NCBI RefSeq assembly: GCF_000003195.3
Contig: NC_012877.2
Coordinates: 21,106,294-21,170,293, forward strand
Source: Sorghum bicolor
Lineage: Eukaryota > Streptophyta > Magnoliopsida > Poales > Poaceae
Direction of reading: 5' to 3'
DNA: 64,000 bases
Position 1 is the first letter of the stretch. Each line of letters starts with the position of its first letter. Both the position numbers and the translations under genes were made by a program. The notes under the pieces were generated by a model, which was not told the origin of the DNA, ran no database searches, and was given only the letters and a program-made list of their open reading frames with translations. Shown here piece by piece: positions 57,240 through 64,000 of the stretch.

Positions 57240-57571
57240 AAATCCGAGGGTGTTTAGGTGGATATGGTAATTGTTCACACGATAATCAAGGGATTGTGCA
57301 GGTGATTTGACAGCAAGAGGTCGTTTTAAAGATATTTTACTGTGCAAGATCGCCTAGTCAGCCCATCGGCAGCTTTCTCTAACGGTAATATTGACAGCAA
57401 GAGGTTTGGTTCGAGAAGTTGAGAAATTCGAGGAATCTACAGGAGAATCGGGATGAGGTTGTTCAGGTTTGGTGATTGATTACCAAATTGGGAGAAGTAA
57501 TTGCGGAAAAGCATCATTACTGAGGAGAATTTCGGAGCATTAATGATTCTATACTCCGAAATTGGGGCATG
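57240..57571. other. spacer between antisense promoter and 3' LTR of A
   Basis: About 330 bp containing a duplicated ttgacagcaagagg (about 57308 and 57390). Just before the LTR stands aattggggcatg, the likely plus-strand polypurine tract. No ORF. Confidence 0.5.
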
Positions 57572-58298
57572 TGTTGACATCATTTCTGGACATGTATCTT
57601 TGGATACGCACCTGGAGTTAATGAAGTATAGATCGACAGCTGGGAAAATGGTGACTAGTCTACAGGGGAGTTGCCGATGAAGGTTGGTGCCGATGAGAGA
57701 ACGATGGAATATGACTAAGTCTAGGAAATAGTGACGAGATCATGCCGATGACAAGCACTGGTGGTTGCCGATGACGGTGAGAGGCGGTCTGCCGATGGTT
57801 ATGGAGAAAGATGCAGGGGTTGCCGATTGGCTCATGACAGTGTACCGATCGGTTGTGGAGGATAATTTAATGTTTTCCTTAATTATTAGAGTTTGTTTTG
57901 TATACGATTCTGTTTAAATTGGAATTCGAGTTCTAGTCATGTCTAGTTGTAGTTCTTTGGGGCAGGGTATAAATCTAGACCACGTGGCAATGTAATAGAC
58001 ATCTAGTAATCAATCAAACACAAGTTTTTACTCATATTCCAGTATCTACTTTTTCGACGACTTCGTCATATTTTCCTTTTTCTACGAGTTCTTAGGAATT
58101 TGTCGAGTCAAACTCAGCCTGTTCTCAAGTTTCGCGTGAGCACCTCTTGGCCGTGACATACGGGCACATCGTTGTTGTCGGGACCCAAGTGTTCGAGCTA
58201 CCACCTTTGTCGATTGTAAGGTCAAATCAGCTGGCACGCCTTAACATTTGAATCAGGTATTAGCCCTTTGTGTTTGCAGATTATCTTTTGCACCAACA
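57572..58298 (+). mobile_element. 3' LTR of element A
   Basis: 727 bp with TATAAAT at 57968-57974 and at least six gccgat words in its first 270 bp. It is followed by the TSD gcagt (58299-58303). Confidence 0.9.
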
Positions 58299-58303
58299 GC
58301 AGT
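58299..58303. repeat. target-site duplication of A, right copy (gcagt)
   Basis: Matches 22172-22176. Confidence 0.9.
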
Positions 58304-59721
58304 AGAAAGGTGAACACTCATGTCATGGTCTAAACAATGCTTATTTTAGGACACTAAGCTTGTCCTTGGGAAACCTTTAAGATGTGGCTTTGTGCAGTTG
58401 TTTCCCTTCCAACAACAATCTAAGTGTACTACTCTCAAGTTTCACCACAACGAGATCTAAAATATTTATGATAAGCATATGTGTCTACAACCACCCTTTT
58501 AAAAACTTTAGAAATAGGAAACATGAGGGGGTTGAAGATCTCATGTGGAGCAATGTTAGAGACACTAAGTGAATCCAAAGGTTTTCCATATGAGCACGGA
58601 ACTGATGGGATGTTAATGAAGTAGGTTTCTTGCTTATTGTAATCTCCATTTTTTCTACTTCCAAGGGTGAATTGACATGTATGTTCAAAAATTCCCTTGG
58701 ATTGCCTTTCAATTTGGTCTCATATAAGGCCTCGTCCACACATTCAATGGCAATAGAATATTGGTTATTAATGCTCTTTAGCCATTGATGTTGCTCTTCT
58801 TGATTCCCCTTATGGTCTAGATGATTCCTATGTGTGGGATGTGTAGATGGTTTTCTAGGATTGTTAGGAGGTTTAGGAGAAAGAGCATTAGAGGATTCAT
58901 TTGAGTCAAGGATGGGTTGAATGGTGGGTTCACAAAAGTCATCTAATGTGGGCATAGAAGGGGAGAAGATAGGATTGTATTCTAGGTGGTTTTGCTCTCC
59001 TACTATGGCGTCACTAGACTTCCATCCTTCCGTCTTCTAAAGGTGGTATTATCAAGAATCGTATAAGGATGTTGAAGAAGAACAGGGTCTTGTAAGGCTA
59101 GGTCTAAATCTAATTTATAGGAAGATTAAAAGATTCTCTAAGTGTAGCCAAAAGTTCATTACCAACTTGATCAGAAGATATGACTTTGGCTATAGAAGAG
59201 GGTTGGTTTTGAACTATTGTAACCAAACATGGGCGCAACTCATAGCTAGATATGAGAATCATGGGCTCTAGGGGCTCTAAGCTTGTGCTCATGGGTGCAA
59301 CATTTTGATAGATAGGCGTGGAATAAATATGGTTGGTGGTGGTTGATGTTTGTGGTGAGGTGAGAATGGTGGTAAACGAAAAAGGATACATGGACAAACT
59401 TGGTTCTAAACTAGCACAACTATCGTTCCTCGGCAACGGCGCTAGAAAGCTTGTTGGGTATTTTAGACGCACATAGAAAAATCCGCAAGCACACAGATTC
59501 CGATGTAGCTTTCACCCAGGAGGATTCCAAGGTATCGATTTTTCCACAGGGAACATGAAGTGTACTGGTTAAGATTTAGATCATCCAAGGATAACTATAT
59601 TTATAATCTTGTAGGGTAGAGAGGAATTTTCCTAAGTGTTCTATAGGTTGATCTAGGAATCAAGATTTACTCTAAGGTTACTTATCTTGGGACATCAGAA
59701 CACTAACCACTAAAAGAGATG
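58304..59721 (-). mobile_element. element H (family N), right piece with partial LTR
   Basis: Continues the alignment with E and B interrupted at 22176 (ttaggacactaagcttgtccttgg region). It includes gag-like sequence, a primer-site complement (ctcggcaacggcgctagaa, about 59429) and the first 270 bp of an LTR starting TGTTGGGTATTTTAGACGC at 59452. The LTR is cut at 59721 by element I. H is more diverged than B, D and E, in keeping with its being the oldest layer. Confidence 0.8.
58485..59391 (-). pseudogene. gag-like ORF remnant of element H
   Basis: Two open pieces (58485-58955, and about 59110-59391) show homology to the 313-aa ORF of B. The N-terminal piece contains VQNQPSSIAKVISSDQVGNE, the second HKGNQEEQHQWLKSINNQYS. 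The middle (58956-59109) has stops and a frameshift, and the C-terminal end matching KNFKRAVVDAY is read in a different frame. Nonfunctional. Confidence 0.55.
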
Positions 59722-60437
59722 TGTTGACACTGTTTTTAGACACGTACCCAGGGACCAGTAAAGTATAGATCGGCAGGTGGAGCAACGGTAACTAGTCTGC
59801 AGAGAAGTTGCCGATGAGGGTGGTTGCCAATGAAGAGACAATTGAATGTGACTAAGTCCAGAGGTGGTGACGCATTCTTACCGATGATTAGTATTAGTGT
59901 TTGCCGATGGCCATAATAGGATGTCTGCCAATGACTCTGAAGGAAAGCGTGGAGATTGCCGATTGATCTGTGGCGGTGTCCCAGTCGGTTACAAGGGGAT
60001 AGTTTTATGTTTTCCTTAGTTATTTAAATTCATTTTGTATACGGATTCTATTTAATTTGGAATTCGAGTCCTAGTCATGTCTGATTGTAGCTCTTTGAGC
60101 AGGGTATAAATGTAGACCCTAGGGATTTGTAATGAAGAATCAATCAATCAATCAAACAGAAGTTTTTACTCATATTCCACCATCTACTTTTTCGACGACT
60201 TCGTCATATTTTCCTTTTTACTATGAGTTCTTAGGAATTCGTCGACTTAAGCTCGGCGTATTCTCGAGTTTCGTGTGAATACCTCTTGGCTGTGACATCC
60301 GAGCGCATCGCTGTTGTCGGGACCATAGTGTTTGAGTTATCACCTTTGCCGATAGTAAGGTCAAATCGGCTGGCACGCCTTAACGTTTGAATCGGGTATT
60401 AGCCCTTTGTGTTTGCAGATCAGCTTTTGCATCCACA
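59722..60437 (+). mobile_element. 5' LTR of element I
   Basis: 716 bp, TGTTGAC...CATCCACA, with TATAAAT at 60105-60111. More diverged from the two A LTRs than these are from each other. Confidence 0.88.
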
Positions 60438-60483
60438 CATCTTTTGGCATGCCCGGTGGGACAAGTTCAAGATCAAGATCAAC

Positions 60484-62864
60484 ATGTCAAATACCGATTT
60501 CGACCTGGAGAACGTCATCCCCATGACGGAAGCCAATCTCAGAGATGAGCAGAAGCAAGCTATTGCAAAAGCTATGGAGGACTACAAACAGCAATGTTTG
60601 AAATCTTTTAGCATCAACAGGAGTGGCGAGGTAATCCAGAAGGAAGCACTGCCGGCACCTCGGTAGGTCACTTTTGAAGCCAATCCTGGTAAACTCCAAG
60701 ACATGGTTGACAATGCTATCAACCGTGCCTTGATCAACCAAGATGGTGTGCTGTCCAACACGGTTTTCAATGCTGTGGCTAGAACTTTTAAGGAAGGACA
60801 ATTGCCACCGAGTTATGTGGGCCCTGTCTATCATCAGCCAGGATCACCAGTTGTCACAGCTCCATCGGCTACTCCGGCCGCTGCGGGTACAGAAACTACT
60901 GCTCCTCCAAGCACACTAGGACTCACTAATGTGCAATCTACGCCGATGACAACCAATCCATCAACTTTAGGTGAGCAAATCAAGGTTGCCACTAATTTAT
61001 TAGCATCAGCAATATCAGGGTCTGTTCCTCCCAACTGGTGGGGTTATGGTATGCCCCCAGAGATGATGTTGAAGACCCCTGGAACATCTCAAGCGGCTGA
61101 TATGATAGGCAAGGCTCCTATGGCATCGACACCTCCAAATTTGCCGATGAATCAGAGTCCCCAGTATACTACAACTACTACTGCAAGACCTTACATTGGG
61201 AATTCCCAAGCTCCAACGTTCCAGATGCCTAACACATCGGCAGACTCAATGCCGACGCAGCAGAGGTTTATGACACAGCCAGGGTATGTCAATTCAATGA
61301 TGATGCCCAATCTTCAGCCATCGGCAGGGTTCGTGCCGATGAATGCTAGCAGTGGATGGACGGGGCAGTTAGTCTTTCCACAGATGCCTCAACAGAATCA
61401 TTAGGCTCTAGGGTTTCAACAAGGCCAGATCCAACCTGGGTTCCAGAGTCAAGGGTTGGCCAACCAGCCGATGAATCTTGGTCAACAGTTTGGTGGTCAG
61501 ACGATCAATCCCATGTTCCATGCAGATCGTGCGCCTCAACGACACGTGGAAGTTTATCAACAGACGCCAGATCCACAACCACCCCATCGGCAAGATGCCG
61601 ATGCTTATTGGGCCGATAAGATTGCTGAAGTAATGAGAGACCAATTTGGGATAAAACCCAAAGTCAACACCTACTCTTATCGGATGCTGTATCCTCCCGC
61701 ATATGATTTGATTCCACTTCCAAATCGGTACAAGGTACCCGATTTCACTAAGTTTTCTGGACAGGATGATACATCAACTATGGAGCACGTCAATAGGTTC
61801 ATCATCCAATGCGGGGAAGCTACTAATAGGGATGAATTAAGGGTTTGTCTATTTTCATCATCTTTGTTTGGATCGGATTTTACCTGGTTTATTTCGTTAC
61901 CTCCCAACTCAGTGATCACTTAGGCCGATCTAGAGAAGCAGTTCCACAAGTACTTCTTCTTTGGAGTTCATGAGAAGAAAATCACCGATTTGGTCAGATT
62001 GAAACAACGCAATGATGAATCAGTTGAAAGCTTTGTGCAGAGGTTGTGAGAAGTTAAGAACAAGTGCTATAGTCTCGTTCTGGACGATCGGCAGCTAGCC
62101 GATTTGGCTTTTCAGGGTTTGTTGCCACATATCAGAGACAAGTACGCTTCTCAAGAGTTCGAAAGTCTGAGTCACTTGGTGCAGAGGATTTCCGACCAAG
62201 ATATTAAACATTTTGAACCCAAGAGAGCATGGAACAAAAAGGTAGCGTTTGTCGATGAAGCAGCAAGCTCGGATTCTAATGAGGAGCCGGTCATCGGTTT
62301 AGCAAAGTGGGTGAAGAACAAAAAGCTGATGTCTTGCCCTTTTGGGCATAAGGAGCCAGAGAAGTTTGCATTTGACATTACTAAAGCCGATAGGATATTT
62401 GACTTTCTACTTCAAGAAGGCCAAATCAAATTGTTGCCTAATCATGTTATTCCATCGGCCGAAGAATTACCTCTCACAGCACCAATGAGTGTAAGGTTTT
62501 CAGGCAATAGATGCAATCGGCTATAGAATCTGGGAGAATCATGTTTGATGGTTCTAAAACGCAGAAGCCGATGAAGATTGATCAACACCGTTTTTTGACA
62601 AACATGTTGGATGCTAAGGGGAAAACCAAGGTTTTGACGTCAGAAGCAGGTGAAAGAAGTGCATCGGTAGATCCTCAGCATCAAATTTCTGCTGCCGATG
62701 CTGAAGGAAAGGGTTTGATTCAGGAAGGAAATAGCTCAGGAAGGCCTCCCCGGTCTGGCATTGTGATAACTCATAGAAGGCATTGGGAGACATGGCAGCA
62801 GCGTGAGGATCGGTATCGACACCAGCAAGAGGATTATCGTCGGGAAGAAGAAAGACGCCGATAG
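60484..62864 (+). pseudogene. gag of element I
   Basis: ATG at 60484 or 60486 region (MSNTDFDLENVIPMTEANLR). Same order as A: SINRSGEVIQKEALP, the P/T/M/Q-rich part, KVPDFTKFSGQDDTSTM, the gag core ADLEKQFHKYFFFGVHEKK and the acidic EAASSDSNEEPV. Stops are at 60664 (TAG), 61402 (TAG), 61921 (TAG) and 62047 (TGA). A deletion at about 62469 removes the zinc-like CKWHNATSH segment that A keeps. B is absent here, which gives the uninterrupted sequence around its target site. Confidence 0.85.
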
Positions 62865-63404
62865 GAGTGGAATCGGCACAGGGATCATTGGAATTGCCCG
62901 TTCTTTATCCATTGTTGGGAGCAAAACATTAAATTTCCCACTGTAAGAGACTGCCCTGAATGCAATGGTTATGATCGATATGACAGATCCGATCGACGCT
63001 ATCAAGATGATGATCGGCGATTTGATGGGCCGATTAGGGGAAGAGCGTCAGTTCACGATCGCCTAGGGGGCAGACTTAGTGTGCACGATAGGCTTGGTGA
63101 TCGTGTTGAACATTTTCCCACGAACTAGGAAGAGATAGAAGAGATGGCCAATGCACGAGTTCCCGATGAGTTCATATTTTGTAGGGACGCCAATACTTAT
63201 CAGATGGAGTCAAGGGAAAGTCGTCGCCCATCGGCAAGGAAGCCATAACTTCCTCCATGGTGTCCAGAAGGGTTGACTAGGACAGAGAAAAGGAGGCTAC
63301 AGCGCGAAAGACGAGAATAGCTAAGCAAGGGCGAGAACTCTGGCCAGTTTGGGGATCAGCAACAACCGGATCCTAAGGGGAAGGGGCCATCGGCAGATGT
63401 TAAC

Positions 63405-63731
63405 ATGGCATTTATGTTGCCGATGGAGTTCCTTGCGCCATCCAATGATGATGAGGAGTTGGGGTTTTCCGACCAGATAGCTCAGTTGGCTCTGGATCCG
63501 ATTACAGCTATCTTTGAAAAGCCTGTCGACAATGAAAGGCAGCATCTTAAAGCTCTGTTTGTCAAAGGAAGAGTTGATGGTCAGCCAATGACCAAGATGT
63601 TAATTGATGGTGGAGCTGCTATCAACATCATGCCGTATGCAGTCTATCGGAAGCTTGGAAAAGGAGATCAAGATTTGACCAAGACCGATATGATGCTGAA
63701 GGACTTTATAGTTAAAGGACTTTATAGTTAA
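63405..63731 (+). pseudogene. protease N-terminal half of element I
   Basis: MAFMLPMEFLAPSNDDEELG leads to the retropepsin active site MLIDGGAAINIMPYAVYRKL. The frame stops at 63731, right at a junction with a duplicated 16-bp word; the C-terminal half (the GAYNL and RDWIH segments in A) and the beginning of pol are missing. It cannot be an active protease. Confidence 0.8.
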
Positions 63732-64000
63732 CCGATTTGTTAAAGGAATATAAAGATTGCTTTGATTGGGATTATACTGAGATGCCTGGTTTAGACCGAT
63801 CGATTGTTGAACATCGGTTACCTATCAAGTCCGGATTTCGGCCACATCAACAACCAGATCGCCGATGTAATCCTAGTATTCTTCATGATATTAAGGCCAA
63901 AATAACTAAATTTATCGAAGCTAAATTAATTCGGCAGTGTCGGTATGCCGAGTGGATTTCCAATGTTGTTCAAGTCTACAAGAAAAATGGGAAGCTTTGG
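63732..64000 (+). pseudogene. reverse transcriptase start of element I (partial)
   Basis: Reads LPIKSGFRPHQQPDRRCNPS and WISNVVQVYKKNGKLW up to the window edge. The Trp codon at the very end is TGG, where A has TGA (34985). The RT continues outside the window. Confidence 0.8.

Larger units (their letters stand above)
22177..58298 (+). mobile_element. element A: Tat-type Ty3/gypsy with antisense gene, split by B, C and D
   Basis: Bounded by LTRs of 729 and 727 bp (TGTTGAC...CACCAACA) and TSD gcagt. Removing B (7991 bp), C (7940 bp), D (8265 bp) and their TSDs leaves about 11.9 kb. Order on plus: LTR, gag, protease, RT, RNase H, second RNase H (aRNH), integrase ends. A spliced antisense gene follows on minus, then the 3' LTR. 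A second RNase H domain and an antisense ORF before the 3' LTR are typical of the Tat lineage (Grande, RIRE2, Cinful relatives), which I name by resemblance only. Stops and a lost integrase core make this copy dead. Confidence 0.9.
59722..64000 (+). mobile_element. element I: second Tat-type (A family) copy, runs off the window
   Basis: Inserted in the H LTR (probable TSD agatg, 59717-59721; the other copy is outside). It has an LTR (59722-60437), the primer-site region, gag, protease start and RT start. Long stretches match A, but it has its own stops, a zinc-motif deletion near 62469 and a junction at 63700 where about 500 bp of A-equivalent sequence are absent. It continues beyond 64000 within RT. 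Confidence 0.9.

Noticed and set aside
1..64000. CRISPR arrays, tRNA or rRNA genes, bacterial-type operons
   Set aside because: Looked for regularly spaced short repeats and cloverleaf or rRNA-like sequence; none seen, and the content is plant nuclear repeats.

Overview
This window looks like repeat-rich intergenic DNA from a grass (Poaceae) nuclear genome. That is an inference from the retrotransposon types present (Sirevirus-type copia, Tat- and Athila-type gypsy, TGTAACACCC-type gypsy, CACTA and hAT pieces) and from the lack of any convincing single-copy gene. Nearly everything from 6.6 kb to the right edge is a nest of LTR retrotransposons. An assembly gap of 100 N lies at 20848-20947.

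The left 6.6 kb holds a subterminal array of about 110-bp repeats next to a CACTA-like end, a gypsy LTR-like fragment, a second CACTA terminus (3450) and a GC-rich stretch with splice-like signals that could be a tiny gene or relic. From 6.6 to 9.35 kb lies a truncated gypsy element (G) with a decayed protease.

The nest is readable from target-site duplications. The outermost element (H) is an Athila-like element on the minus strand, seen as pieces at about 9.3-9.7 kb, 21.78-22.18 kb and 58.30-59.72 kb. Inside it lies a copia element (F, to 21782) whose 5' part is replaced by a Tat-type LTR/gag piece, and which is interrupted by E (11108-18606, minus). Also inside H lies element A (22177-58298, TSD gcagt), a Tat-type gypsy of about 11.9 kb. 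A was swollen to 36 kb by three later insertions: B (24078-32068, minus), C (35752-43691, plus) and D (45547-53811, plus). D carries a 551-bp hAT-like element in its 5' LTR. A second Tat-type copy (I, 59722 to the right edge) sits in the LTR of H.

Element A has gag, protease, RT, RNase H, a second RNase H (aRNH) and integrase ends, but its integrase catalytic core is deleted. Between pol and the 3' LTR it carries a spliced antisense gene with its own TATA box, at least six GT-AG introns, a plant-mobile-domain-like region and a coiled-coil end; the last coding exon was split by D. B, D, E and H form one family that has an Athila-type primer site and a gag-like ORF but no recognisable RT, RNase H or integrase. 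D and E show two tandem aspartic-protease domains. The most interesting signals are this antisense gene with paired hairpins at the convergent gene ends, the tandem-protease non-autonomous family with internal polypurine tracts, the strong enrichment of the word GCCGAT in A and I, and a copia/gypsy chimera junction in an open frame.
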